Part shown: one piece after another, positions 1 through 12,231 of the stretch | Layout of the letters: every line of letters starts with the position of its first letter | Position numbering within the stretch: the first letter of the stretch is position 1 | Assembly: GCA_028554755.1 (NCBI GenBank) | Contig: JAPTOF010000005.1 | Span: 4,969,501 to 5,033,500, forward strand | Length of the DNA stretch: 64,000 nucleotides | Reading direction: 5' to 3' | From: Cordia subcordata | Lineage: Eukaryota > Streptophyta > Magnoliopsida > Boraginales > Cordiaceae | Program-made: the position numbers and the translations under genes | Notes under the pieces: model-generated | Seen by the model: only the letters and a program-made list of their open reading frames with translations | What the model was told of the DNA's origin: nothing | Database searches by the model: none

Positions 1-1780
1 TTGGATATTTCAAAAAAGCTAAAGGTTTTTAAAAAATTCAAATTTAATTTTTAACGTTAAAAATTTTAACTTTTTAAAAACAATTTAAAAAAAAAGGTAA
101 TAAAGAAAAATACTTTTAAAATAACCCAATGCAATTGATCCTAACATTTAGTTAGCATGGTCTTGTTTGAATATTTTTCTTTAAAATGCGCTACTGTTAA
201 TTATTTTTGGTTTGATAAAATAGGTTGAATATCTAGTTTACAAATTAGTTATGTGATCATATTTGATTAAACCTGCCTCATATTTTCATATGGTTCTTTT
301 GTGTGTAGACCTATATATTCTGAAAAAACCTTTTATAAGTAGACTTGTCAGAATTTGTTATAAATAGGGCTAGGTCCTCTCTCCTACTCACAACCCTAGT
401 AATTGTTTTCATAAGCATCATTAATCTTGAGTAGAACATGAAGAGAAGATCTAAGCCTCAACTGGGTGATAGTTATTTCTTCAATAATAATGGCCCAAAC
501 AACTATGCGCTTCCACTATCGATCATGTCTTTTATTTTTTATACTATAAATTCATTTACATGATATTTATATGCGCTTACATATGATATTAGAGCCACTT
601 AAACATGAATTTACATGTTATACATGTACTTGTTTGAGCACATAAATATGAAAATTCTTGATTTATTTTGTGATCATTAAATTGTTACGTGGTTAGTACA
701 TTATTGTTTCGCAAAAATTGATTGAGGAGTTTCTTTTTTTTTCAAGAACTATTGTTGCTTCTTGTTTGTTGTCTGCCATTAATTTTTAGGGCAAGCTCTT
801 CTGCGTCTATTGGAATCTGTGAATCAAGTCAATTTTTTTAGGGCATAATTGTTAAAATAAAATTAGTTGCGAGGGAGTTTCGGACCCTAGTTGAGCATAA
901 AGACATTAAGGCTGATTGTATTGCCACCAAATCAGCTTTAAGATCATAAGTCTTTGTTTGGAAAAAAAATAAATAGAAAAAGAGTTGAATGAATATACCG
1001 AAAAAATTAAGAAAAACAATAAGAAACTTAAATTATCATGACAGCATATTTTCCTACGTGAAACTATTGTTTCCAAAATTGCATGAATTTTTTAGGGGTA
1101 AATTGTCCAACCTCCCCAAAGAGCATATCTCTGGGAAAGTTGTAAATAACACTTATAAACTTCCTATAGGTAACAGCTCTTGCACTCGGGCTCCAAGGTA
1201 AGAGTGATGGGTGTAATACAGTAAATTGTATCACCTCCTTAAGATTGGCTTTGTTGTGCCCGAGACACATTGATTATTAGTTTTTTCTTTTTTTTTTATC
1301 TAAAATAGTATGTATATAAACAAAGATGCACATGCAAAAAAAGAAAAAAAAAAAAGAGAAGGAAAACAAATTCTTACCTTCCTCCAAGAATACCCTAGCA
1401 GTAAGAGTTGGAGGTGAAAATGATTCGTGACCTGAGTTTGAATCCAGTCCCTTGCCCTGGTTGAGTGCCCTTGACATAACTGGTGCATAGTATTAGGGAC
1501 ATGTTGTGCACATGAGATTTGCAAGTTGGCGCTCGGGCTCTGTCAGGTATATCGATAATCGAGCTCCATCAATTGAATTTCCTTTATTGAGAAAAAGAAA
1601 ATTTTTTACCTCAACCCAACATGAAACAAGAATACACAAACTTAACATGTTTAGGGCTTCAGATAAAGCTTTGCAACATAGGTTTTGTAAAAGAAAGCGG
1701 TAATGCTCGGAAAGGTGAAAAGATCATGCACCAATTATAGGTTTTGTGATATTTTTTCTAGTTTTGTGAGACAAGAGGAT
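1..1780. other. AT-rich upstream region, no gene recognised
   Basis: This stretch is AT-rich with short, unconvincing open frames that lack recognisable domains or splice structure. Around 1,200-1,540 the base composition is less extreme and the text resembles worn repeat DNA, but I could not place it in a family. Nothing here supports a functional gene. Confidence 0.6.
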
Positions 1781-1784
1781 ATAC

Positions 1785-2160
1785 TAAGGCTGTCTCCAAC
1801 AGTTCCATTATTTTTTCTCTTAAATTTAAGTGATTTGAATTATTTTTTTACATTTCAGGACTTCCTATTTTTAGTTCTATTTCAACAGTACTTTTATTTT
1901 CACCAAACTCTCAATTTCACTCCAACAGCTTTCTTATTTTATACATTACAATCTTACAGCTATGGGAGATGGCATTTCGGGGATGGGTTTGAGAATCAAA
2001 CAAAACCCTTATATATGAATGTTTTAAGTTTTGGTTGAAAGAGCCCCTAAAATTTTGGGAATCAAATTGGGAAGCTGTTGGAGTGCATAATCACCAACAA
2101 CTCCTCTAAATATAGGTGTTTTGGATATTTAAGGGATTTGTTGGAGTTGGTCTAAAAGCA
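1785..2160. mobile_element. Probable MITE with CTCCAACAG inverted motifs
   Basis: The left part reads GGCTGTCTCCAACAG and the right part ends in TTGTTGGAGTTGG, its rough inverse. Inside, ACTCCAACAGCTT (about 1,919) pairs with AAGCTGTTGGAGT (about 2,068). Plant MITEs beginning with 'ctccaac' and ending with 'gttggag' are common. No clean target-site duplication was found, so the ends are approximate and the superfamily is not assigned. Confidence 0.45.
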
Positions 2161-2226
2161 AATGTAATTGTTAAAAACAATCGTTAGAGTTGGTCTAAAA
2201 GCAAACATAATTGTTAAAAACAAGTC
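2140..2226. repeat. 43-bp imperfect tandem duplication
   Basis: Two adjacent units of about 43-44 bp (2,140-2,182 and 2,183-2,226) share the core GAGTTGGTCTAAAAGCAAA and end in TTGTTAAAAACAA, with a few substitutions. The duplication sits at the right edge of the probable MITE and may come from replication slippage at its end. Confidence 0.75.
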
Positions 2227-2484
2227 TGAAAAGAAGAGATGAGAAGCACAGAGTCTATAATAACCTTAAGTTATCTTCTCTAAAACATTTTAAGTGAAGC
2301 GCTAAATGAAATTACAGTAGAACTCATTTAATGGTGTCTATTTTAGACATAGAGTACATAGGTATAAATTTTAATAACAAAACATACAACACTATAGTGC
2401 ACAAAATAAGCTACAAAATATGGCTTTGGCCAATAATACAACTTTGATTGGCTTTTAACTAATTTTTATTAACACCTTGTACTA

Positions 2485-3040
2485 TTTATACTAATATATA
2501 AAGCAGAAACAATTGAACCACATCCGTTTCCTCCAAATTTTACTTTTCCTATAATGTTGTCACGTGTCAATTGTAAATTAAAAAGGAAAATATTAATCTA
2601 TATATTAGAAAGAAAAATACTAAACTGTTACATTAAAAAGATGGTCAATAAATGATGAAAATATATCAACCTACGTCATTCAAGATTTTTCTTTATAAAA
2701 TTATTAGATTTTACAAAAAATATAAAAGTTGTAATCAATATCAACGTTGGAAATTTAATTTGACAAAATATATTTATGTTTTATCCTTCACATCAATGGT
2801 CAAAATTGTCCATTAACAATAATAGAAATATAAAAATGAATTTCGTATATCACACAATATTATATTTTTTAAATTATATATTGTGAATTGAATTAATATC
2901 CTATGTAATTATCTTTTATTATAATATTAAATATTTATATAATTAATCTAACGAGACTTATTTTACTTATTTTATACATTATATATGCATAAAATTATAT
3001 TTGACTTTCTGGTGCGATGCATGGGAAGACTATAAAAAAT
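2485..3040 (+). mobile_element. Candidate non-autonomous Helitron
   Basis: The left end reads TATACTAATATATAAAGC, close to the plant Helitron 5' consensus (TC then TATACTAATATAAAAGC-like). About 540 bp further, GGTGCGATGCATGGG (3,011-3,025) resembles the worn 3' hairpin of these elements, which is usually a CCCGTGC...GCACGGG palindrome. The interior is very AT-rich, contains CACGTGTCA and encodes nothing. The terminal CTRR is not clear, so the 3' boundary and the assignment are tentative. Confidence 0.4.
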
Positions 3041-4063
3041 ATAAGGAGAAAACATTTATATAGGGAGAAAACATTTCCTTTGAGCTCAATAAATAAATAA
3101 TGAATTGACCATTTAATATTCTTCTTTTTCTTCCTTCGCCAACAAGTGTGGTCGCACTCTTCATCACACATGTATCTACACACACGAAGATTGCTCTTAC
3201 GATTGCTTTTGTCTTTAATTTCGTAATTGGATTTTTTTGGGTTGACTTTCCTCTTAGTTAATTTTGTCACTTTATTGTTCATTGCTTACTTTACCTTTTC
3301 TTTTCTTTTTTTTTTTATAAAAAAATTGGGTTTGATTTTAATTTTTAAGGCACTCCTGATTTTTTTTTAAAATTTTTAATGGTAGCTTTGAATAGACCCT
3401 GTTAAAGCTGTTAGCTTTAGAGAGGAATTGGAAATTCTAGACTTCAATTTTCAAGTGAAGAATTTTGGACTGTTGCAAAAACAAAAAAAACAGCCAAAAT
3501 GGTGACTTTTGAACTGTTTGTAATGTTGTTTGGCTTTCTGAATTTCTGGGAACTAAAGTTTGTTTGTGAATGAAAAGGCTCATGTGATAAGTGTAGCTTA
3601 ATTTGCAGTAATTTTTTGGCAATTTTTTTTTTCTGTTTGCTATATATTTATATATTTTAAATTTCTTTCCTGTTCTTGAATTTTGGACACAATTGGAAAA
3701 TGGAATGTTTAATTCAACTGATTTCCTTTTCGTTTTTTTTTTTGTTTTTTTCTTGATTCATTTTTAAAATGCAGTGTTTATTTTAATTTTGAGCATTTTA
3801 AGTTCTGTAAAATGTGGACTAATATCTCCAGTTACACATGTATGAGAGGGGGTTTTTGAGCAAGAGATGGCTTCCGTCCAAAAAAGAAGAGGGGGATTTT
3901 TTTTAAATTTAAACATATTCTTTTTTATTTTTCTAGTTTTTTAAGAAAAAAAATTAACACAGGGAAATGAACAAGTAATTGGCTTTATGCATTTTAATTG
4001 AGGTGTATATCTGTATGTGTGTTATCTCTAAGCACATGGAAATAATTCATTATCTTTTACAGC
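3041..4063 (+). promoter_or_regulatory. Probable FLK promoter, leader exon and 5'UTR intron
   Basis: This interval precedes the FLK start codon. The ATG lies one base after TTTTACAG, a good 3' splice site ending at 4,062. The leader is therefore probably spliced, with an untranslated exon somewhere in the pyrimidine-rich stretch at about 3,100-3,500. I could not fix the transcription start or the donor. The candidate Helitron ends just upstream and may form part of the promoter. Confidence 0.4.
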
Positions 4064-7000
4064 ATGGAGGGTATAGCGGAAGCTGCTGAGCTTAATCAAA
4101 GCTTGAATGAACATGAAAATGAAGCTGCACCTGAAAATTCTCAACCTGAGCAAAAGCAGGAACATATAAACGACTCAATTCCTGGAGTTTCTGGAGGGGG
4201 TGATAGGTGGCCCGGGTGGCCAGGAGAGAGCGTTTTCAGGATGTTGGTTCCTGCACAGAAGGTTGGCAGTATAATTGGGCGTAAGGGGGAGTACATTAAA
4301 AAAATTTGTGAAGAAACAAAAGCTCGGATAAAAATTCTTGACGGTCCTCCAGGAACAGCTGAAAGAGCAGTAAGTTTAACAATTTTCTCCTTGATTTGGT
4401 GTTCTCCTCTAGGACATGTACTGTCGTGATAATTCAGTTGTAGAACTTCTCCTTTTTGGGACTATTTAATGATGCTTTTGCAGTAACATGAATTTAGTTT
4501 GATTTTGTGTTGGAATACATTGAGGCAGAACAGTGAATCTGATGAGGAGTCACTTTAGATGAATCTACACTAAGGTGAAAGTTACAATAAAGTGTAATCA
4601 AGTTTTCCCTCTTCTAACAAATTCTTTTTTCTGGGCCTTTGCACTTTCCCAAAGTCATAGTGCCTTCTCGGTGCGCTTGAAACTTAACTTTTAGCTACAT
4701 CATGTGACTTTGTCAACATTCTTGTTGAGAACTTCTATCTTTTATTCTAATGCCTTCTCCTATTCTTCCTGGACTGATGTATCAAGCAGTTATTCTTGGG
4801 CTGTTAACTTCCTAGTATATAGTTCTGCATATTAGCCCTAAGCCCCAACTTGGGCTGGAATTCATGGTGAGGTCTGGTTTGTGATTGATGCCGGTGCCTT
4901 GGTGTTACTAAATTTATTGTTAGTGTGATAGTAATCTATCTTGTTTGATGTAACTTATCTTTCTTTCTGTGCACAAGCACACATTTCGGTACATGTGTAC
5001 ACACTGTTAACAAGTTTTAAGTCTACTCAAACTCAAATATCTCTGGATCAACAGATTCCAGATTTTTTAATAATCTCATCATTCACTATGGCAAACTGGA
5101 ATAGTTGAACTACTGATGAAAAGATGTAGACATTTATATGTTGATGCAATTATGCTTTTGAACAGGTCATGATATCTGCTAAGGAGGACCCTGATGCTTC
5201 TCATCCACCTGCTGTAAATGGTCTTCTCAAGGTTCATAGACGTGTCACTGATGGCCTGGAGAGTGATTCTTCTCATGCTCCTCCTAGTACAGGAAGCAAA
5301 GTTTCAACAAGGCTTCTCGTGCCTGCAGGCCAGGCAGGAAGTTTAATTGGAAAGCAAGGCACCACAGTCAAGTCTATTCAAGAAGCATCTAATTGTATTG
5401 TTAGGGTTCTTGGAACAGGTCTTCCCATTTGTTTCCATACATGTTTCTTGCTATTGGCCTATGGCATTTTCATCTTTAGGCTACATTATCTGTTTGGTCA
5501 TTGCTTATGCGTGAGAGATTTGCATCAGGACTCTGGAATCTATATTATTGAAACAGGCTTTCTGACAACATTATCTCTGAGGCTGGTCTGTACATTATAA
5601 TTTTTCTTCTTTTAGCATTGTTTACATCTTAGATAACAGAGAGAGAAAAGAAGATAGAAAGGAGAGGAAAATTAAAAAGAGAAAGATATAGGGCACAAAA
5701 TTGTTTTTTGGTTTCTTACATAGAGATGTATATAGTAAGATCAATAATAAGTTGAATATTTAATGATTTTAAAATAAAGTAATGTTGACTAGTTACAAGA
5801 TGTAGTTTCATTACAATGACTACAGTGATTTATTTATGTTTGAGTGCCATTACTATATTAATAGTATATATTTTTATAATTCATTTTTTTTTTAAATTTA
5901 TATAAAATATTTATCCGTAGATGTGCCCCTTGCTCACCATTGGGTCCTGGCTTTGCCCTTGGCTGAGATCTATATTTCATGTTGGTCTTTCCTGAAATGA
6001 AAAACTTGAACACTTTGTCACACCCATCAACCTTCTTTATTACAGATCAAGTTAACACTACAGTGTGTCACTGTCATGAAAGCTTGTTGTGTCGATTTGA
6101 AATGAGAATTTGGAATATTGTACACTCCAAAAATTCTGGGATACCATGATTCCGGTAGGAGCACGACAACAAGCTGAATCTTGTATTTCTTTATACATGT
6201 AGTGACTGTTAATTTTACTTACATATCGTGACACTGTGACATAGTCCTCTTCTGTGTATGCCTTTTATTTGAACGGAAAAAGTCAACCACATAAGGCCTG
6301 GGTATCCTCGGCAGTAGAGGCCATAGCTCCATGATTCTTGAGCCCAGCCACCTATGCTTTTATAAATGCTCACTCTGAAGGCATCTCGAATTCTGCCTTC
6401 TAAAATAACGTTTTATCAGACATAATGCATTTAAGCCTTTTCTATTGGTGAAGAATAATGAAGCTATTGGAAACACTAAAAGAGCATGACACTTCTCTTC
6501 ATATTATCTCAGGTCCCTGCCCCCCGCATCACCCCTTGCTGTCTTGCCGAGCAGGGCCTTGAAAAAGGAAAGAAAAAACAAGAGAAAACAAGAGTTTCAA
6601 TCTGGATTGCTGTAGCAGACCTTTCCAGATTAGTTCTTGTATTCTACTCTTCTATCTTTTGTGATTCCCACTGGATGTCTAAAACTCAACTTGCTGCAAA
6701 AACTTGCTTTCTGTTGTATCCTCTTAAATGCATATCTATAAAATCACATAAAGATAAAGAAAAAGGATTGTTATGGACATAATATCCATTTCATTGGGGT
6801 TGGGTGATGTGTTTTAGCTGCTTCTTTTGGTATTGTTGTGCAGTTTGCTTGTGCTCATTTCCAGACTGAAACAATTGGAATTCAAATTACTTGTTAGGAA
6901 CTCCTGTCTCAATTTTAAATCATGATAGCTTTGTGCTGCTCTTTACTCCCAGCCTCTGACAGTTGCAAATTTGCTGAAGTTCTATGTCGAAAACCTTAAT

Positions 7001-10000
7001 TATGCTCTTGAGATCTTTGCTTATATCTTACCCTCCTCAACTGCTCAAATATTGCAGAGGACCTACCTGTATTTGCTCTTCAAGATGATCGGATTGTTGA
7101 AGTGGTTGGTGAGCCTGCAGCTGTACACAAGGCAGTTGAATTAATTGCTTCTCAATTGAGGAAATTTTTAGTTGATCGCAGCATTATTCCCATAATTGAA
7201 AGCCAAGTATGCCACACTCTTTTGCAGTTTGTTTTACTGACAAGTTCTGACAGCTGGAATTAGTTGGATTTGACTTTGTTACTGCTGCCATCAGATGCAA
7301 ATGCCTAGCCATCAGATGGAGTATGTGCCTCCTCCACAGTCCTGGGGTCCACCTCCAAATAATGTTGGAGGTCCGGGATATGGAGCGAGTCCTCATTTTA
7401 TGCCACCTCCTAGGCAACATGACACTTATTATCCACCAGCCGATATGCCACCTCCGATTGAAAAACAGCCGCATCAGGGCATATCCGCCTATGGAAGAGA
7501 ACCTCCAATGGCTGTTCATGCCTCATCCAACCAGCCAGCTTCATCTCTAATCACTCAGGTAACTCTTGTTTTTGGTTAACATCATTCTGTTTTCGGGAAA
7601 TGATGACTAATCGCTCAGGTAACTCTTGTTTCCAGAGCTTGGTTGACATTATTTTTGTTTATGGAAAATGATGATACTAATGCCTCCAAGTGGAAATCTT
7701 TGTCTAAAATGGAAGAGGATGGCTCTTTTCTCTTTATTTCCCAATGCAAAGTGGACATGGATGAAGGTCATACTCAGTCTGATGGTTCAGTGTCCACTTG
7801 TTTCTTTGCTCTTGGGTTCAAGTCTTGCAAAATGCCTCTTTAAAGGCCACATACATCTACCTTACTTAGACCTTGCTATTTGCAGGAGCCTTGTGCACTA
7901 AGCATGACATTTACAAAGATAGCATGAATTTCAAGAAAGCATATTTCTTTGTTTCAGTGGTTTCACATTTTTCAGTATGAACTATCATGCTGAAAATGGT
8001 GAACCATTTGAAAATGCATTGCCTAAGGAGAGTTTATCCCATATTTACTTGGCATCATGTGGGGTGGTGGCAGTATTAGACGTGGTATTTCTATTGCTTA
8101 TATGGTGAGAGCACCAAAAATATACATATACATATTTATGAGAGCCCCCAAGGAGAGAAAGTTGTAAATCATGAAGGAGCTGTGTACAATTGGCCAATCT
8201 GCTAGGGGTTTGCCCATTGAAAATGAAAATCATGTCAAATGAGCATTTTATGCAAAATGGTTCCAAATAACTTCAAGAGAATGAGCATTGGTGTAGAGTT
8301 TTTCTTATTTCACATTAGATCGCTAATACAATCCCTGCAGCTGTGCTGCCATTGATTTATCCTTTCCTCTTTGCTTTTAGTGTTCTTGTTCTTCTGTGTT
8401 TAGGTTGGGAGCAACAAAGGGGGTTGCACAGAGATAGGGGAGTAATGGGGGTTGGGAAGGGAGAGGGGATCATCTTAATGATCCTGCTGTGGTACCTCCT
8501 CTTGTGCTATGTGCTAAGTGAATAATTTCAGCCTTTGTTTGGCTATCGAGCTTCCTTTCATAACTATTTTACTGGTTTAAACTCAAACCTATATATTTTC
8601 CTTTTCCTATTCTGAGTGCTGTGTCTCAAGCTAAATACATTTTTGGTTGGTTTGCACAAAATTTATCTTGACATGCATTAGACATCCTAAGGTAATCCAC
8701 TAAAACATTACCATACGACAAGGATGTAGTAGTGGATGAGCATAGAGGAAAAAACAAGCACTTTTTTTTATGAATAATTTTCAGCATTGGCATTTGCAGG
8801 TTACGCAACACATGCAAATTCCTCTATCTTATGCTGATGCTGTTATTGGTACTGCTGGTGCAAGTATAAGCTACATTCGACGGGTTAGTGGTGCTACTGT
8901 TACCATACAGGAGACAAGAGGAGTTCCTGGCGAGATGACAGTTGAGATTAGTGGAACTGCTTCTCAAGTCCAAACTGCTCAGCAGTTGATTCAGGCAACC
9001 ACCTTTCCTACACATTTGTTCTTGCTCTTTTCTTTGTTCCCTATTTTTCTGTAATTGACCAATTATGAGCTAATGCCTGCTCTCAGCTCTTATCTGAAGT
9101 GACAATTGTTTGAAGTTAATATTTCTTTGCAACTGCTGTCCTTGATTTTGTGGTTTTGAACTATAGTAACTCTTTTCTTTGAAATAGGTCATTGGATTTA
9201 ATTATTGTTCAGACAAATTAAAGTTGGTTAGTTGCAACCACTTGGGTGATTGGTAGACTTTAGTTTCTCCTGTGAATAAAAGCTCATCCTAAAAAGTCAT
9301 CTGGATGAGATGCTTCTCACCAATTACAGAGCCCAACAATTTTCTCAAGGTAAAAGTCTTTAGGAAAGTATGGTTCCCACGGAAAGCTGTGAGTTGGAGA
9401 AGAAAATTCCTCATATGATGCGGTTGTAGATTAGAGCCATAAACAAAATTAAGATTGTTGTACCGCATTATGTTAAGTTTCCTTCACAATCTTGCTGTCC
9501 TGTTATGCTCAAAGTTCCTCTTGTCGTTATCTATGTTAAGATTCTTACTCTTGCCTCTTTTTGGACAAGTAGACAGCAAAATGTGTTTCTTATCAACTTG
9601 AGGCAACTTGTTCACTCTCTCACTTTGACACACACACACACACACGCGTACAGCACACAGCACATGCACATTTGGACGTGTTAGATTGACTAGCATAAGC
9701 CAATCCACATTCTCGCCTTAAAGTGCTATTTTGAACTTATATTTTCTGTTGGTGGAGAAACTCAATGTCTGTGCCCTTGTAAAAGTTGGAATCCCGTAAA
9801 GTGCACTACTTTGAACTTACATTTTCTGTTCTGTTTTCTTTCTCCCTGTCCTATTAGTTTGATGGTAAACACGGGAACTTATTCAAATGTAATGCAGAAT
9901 TTTGTGGCAGAAGCCGCAGGCCCACCTCAAAATCAAGTTGGTGCAGCTGCTGACCAAGGCTACAACTCTTACGCTGCTCTGGGTACCGCGTATTCATCTG

Positions 10001-10074
10001 CCCCTACCAACACTGGTCTTGCAGGACAACCTGGTGGATATGGCTCAGTCTATGGGACAAACTACGGCTACTAG
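4064..10074 (+). CDS. FLK: FLK-like RNA-binding protein with three KH domains
   Basis: Joining exons 4064-4369, 5166-5418, 7058-7206, 7295-7558, 8800-8994 and 9898-10074 gives a 447-aa protein in one frame, the usual size for this family. KH1 lies at about residues 57-125 with its GRKG loop at 72-75. KH2 is at about 149-225 with GKQG at 164-167. KH3 is at about 329-392 with GTAG at 341-344. The N-terminus is acidic and Gln-rich and leads into the family motif [14 protein letters not shown]. Residues 240-300 are proline-rich and the tail is Gly/Tyr-rich, ending NYGY. In Arabidopsis, FLK is a nuclear KH protein that promotes flowering by lowering FLC expression and acts with HUA-PEP RNA-processing factors. 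KH1 and the linker fit FLK better than its paralogue PEPPER. Most introns are GT-AG; the last is GC-AG. No break was found. Confidence 0.93.
7547..7631 (+). repeat. Duplicated 5' splice site at FLK exon 4/intron 4
   Basis: The sequence around the exon 4 donor (CTCAG|GTAACTCTTGTTT, exon end 7,558) recurs 60 bp downstream (CTCAG|GTAACTCTTGTTT, cut after 7,618). The two copies differ mainly at one base upstream of the junction. Similarity continues loosely beyond this core, so it is an imperfect tandem duplication with a period of about 60 bp. Both donors look equally strong. Using the distal one adds 60 nt, but TAA appears seven codons into the added sequence and would cut the protein before KH3. 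Confidence 0.8.
8995..9897 (+). other. GC-AG intron between FLK exons 5 and 6
   Basis: The conserved KH3 end (...AQQLIQ) joins NFVAEA in family members. Here that junction needs a donor at ATTCAG|GCAACC and an acceptor at AATGCAG|AATTTT. No GT near the junction keeps the frame. GC-AG introns are a minor class spliced by the U2 spliceosome. The donor keeps CAG on the exon side, as GC donors usually do. Confidence 0.8.
9629..9647. repeat. (CA)n microsatellite in FLK intron 5
   Basis: A short CA run followed by CGCG lies inside the GC-AG intron. It is simple sequence with no evident role and could be polymorphic. Confidence 0.85.
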
Positions 10075-10620
10075 TACTTTAGTCCGTACAATAGGTAATT
10101 CTTTTAAGCTTAGAATGGATAAAGAGCTCGCAATCCAGATAAGTTGTGTTCTTGTACTCTCGTTCATGATTAAGCCAATTACACCAGACTATGAAGATAA
10201 ACATCTAGGTTGCCTCAGGCCGACAGCAAGATTATAGCTGACAAAATATTCAACCTTTTCCATTTTCTGATTTTGTTTCTTTACTTGTCATCTATTTTCC
10301 TCTTCTACTTCTGGTTTGATCTGTGCGCACTGGTCCGGCAGACTGGTGGTTGTTGCCGTGATCACCGGTCCTCAAATGTCCATGTCATTGTTGGTGTGTA
10401 TGTGCTTTTGCAATCATGGGTATGACATCCAAATTCCTCATCTAGGTTCCCATTTCTGAAAGATGTGTGAGTTGGTTCTGCTGAACCATCTACCCAGATG
10501 ATGGCTGGTGCAAATTGGTTTTGCCACTGCTAGCTCGGAAAAAGATGTAATCGTAAAGCATAACGAGCCTACACTTTCAAGGCATTAGCCCTGTTTATTT
10601 ATAAAACTAGAATTGTCTTC
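10075..10620 (+). other. FLK 3'UTR and downstream sequence
   Basis: Sequence after the FLK stop codon is less AT-rich than the intergenic DNA that follows, as expected of an untranslated exon. A possible 3'UTR intron runs from about AATAG|GTAATTC (10,093) to CCTCAG|GCCGAC (about 10,217). No canonical AATAAA stands out, and the end point is a guess from the change in composition. Confidence 0.4.
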
Positions 10621-11870
10621 TAGAAGAACTTTCTATGGAAAACAGAAAATAGAATATTATGTTTACCAAAGAAAAGAAAATCTGAACTGAAAATTAGAAA
10701 ATAGTTTTTCAAAATTTCCAAATTAAAAGAGGGCACTATAGTTTCTTTTGATAAATTTGAAGTGTTTATTTATTTATTTTTTCAACAATTTTCCATTTAG
10801 AAATTTGGTAAGTTGATCCTTAGTTCAATTCTCGTTATTTTCTTATTATTTGTTTTTTGTACTGGCTTTTTTCTTTTGATCTCATCTAATTCTTAGTCTC
10901 AAATGTTATCAATCCAAACACATAATCAAGAAAAAATAATGATAAATTTAATAATATTATTATATAATATGGGAATGTATTTATAGACACACACACGTAC
11001 ACACATTTCCAAATTTGGAAAATGACTCTAAATTTTTCAATGTATTTTCTAGCTTTATAAAAGAGAAACTATTTGAAAGCTATTAACAAATCAATGTATT
11101 TTTAGTTTTATAGTAGAAAACACTGTTTTCCATTTTCAATTGGTTGGTAAATGCATTTACAATCATTTTTCAATTTTCTATAGAAAATAAAACCTCTAAT
11201 TTTCTTAAAAAGCTGAAATCAAACAAGAAAAAAACAATTTTTTATGACAAAAGAGGGCCCAATATTTCAAGACTCACCGCTATATGTTATGGAAATAAAA
11301 CCCTCAGTGTTATCATGCATGCCCCTCAATCCAAACAGACTGTTAGGTTATGCATATACGTGTACTTGAAGATATATCTCTACTCCTAAGATTCTCATGT
11401 TTATCAATCAAAAGCTAAACTTTGGGTATATATTCACATTGCACCTAGTATGTTATGTATTTAGGAGGGCTTGTAATTACTGTCCTGGAAAGTCAAGAAA
11501 TGAATCCCCCCTTTCATTGCCATGTCACAAGTATAGACAGACACAAAAACGTTGTTTTCCAGACCACTAGGATGGAAAACAAGATTCATTCAGATCTGTC
11601 ATCACTTGATTATAACTCCCGATCACAGGTGAAACTCAACGATGGCTTAACCCGAGCTTTGCCAGAACTGGAATTGCGAAGCAATTTATATCTCATTCTT
11701 CACATGATGATGTAACATATGGGATGTTCCAAGCTGCAACCGCGGTCCCCTCCCTCTCCAACTAAAGGGAAGCAATACAGCCATGTCGAGATTTGGATCC
11801 ACCATTCAAGTCGACCCCCATCGACATCAAGAGGTGGCTGCAAGTTTTGCTTCAAAACTAATTCCCCAAA
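10621..11870. other. Intergenic AT-rich DNA, possible decayed MITE
   Basis: The region between the FLK tail and the MUSTANG remnant has no recognisable gene. Motifs like GGAAAACAGAAAATAGA near 10,636 and GTTTTCCATTTTCAA near 11,122 are loosely inverted, and GTTTACCAA at about 10,660 is echoed inverted near 11,140. This suggests a worn inverted-repeat element of about 0.6 kb, but no target-site duplication was seen. Confidence 0.35.
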
Positions 11871-11879
11871 CTCAATGCC

Positions 11880-12050
11880 AGCTCAAACTCAAACAAGCAG
11901 ATAGAGATAAATGACAGACAAAATGCAGAACTAGCACAAGTATTGAGGGAGAATATTTCTAGCTCAAACTCAAACAAGAGATAGAGATAAATGATAGACA
12001 AAATGAAGAACTGGCACAAAGATTGAAGGAGTTGAAGGAGAATCTTTCTA
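11880..12050 (+). repeat. Tandem duplication of about 81-90 bp
   Basis: Two adjacent units start with AGCTCAAACTCAAACAAG (11,880 and 11,961), share GATAGAGATAAATGA and end in GAGAATNTTTCT. The second is longer by an inserted GAAGGAGTTG-like stretch. Read on the plus strand, each can encode a short Glu/Leu/Gln-rich heptad-like peptide beginning EINDRQN. It may be a fragment of a transposon coiled coil, but no larger frame supports a gene. Confidence 0.7.
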
Positions 12051-12231
12051 ATATTAAATCAATAATGCAAATCCATATATCATCAGGTAATACTGAGCAC
12101 AGCTACTTATCAACAAGGAGTGAACTATAGTCATAAGATTAATGATAAGGACTATTTTAAGAATACACAGATCTACTAAATATCTGGACAGGTAGACTTA
12201 CACTACAATCAACAAAAAGTCTAAAACAGAT

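Noticed and set aside
1703..2038. 111-codon Phe/Tyr-rich frame
   Set aside because: It overlaps the probable MITE and has T-rich composition without protein features.
6486..6782. 98-codon frame inside FLK intron 2
   Set aside because: No domain or homology was recognised, and the flanking KH2 halves join exactly across this interval.
7643..8525. Open frames inside FLK intron 4
   Set aside because: They have no conserved domain and lie between two exons whose splice sites agree with the family alignment.
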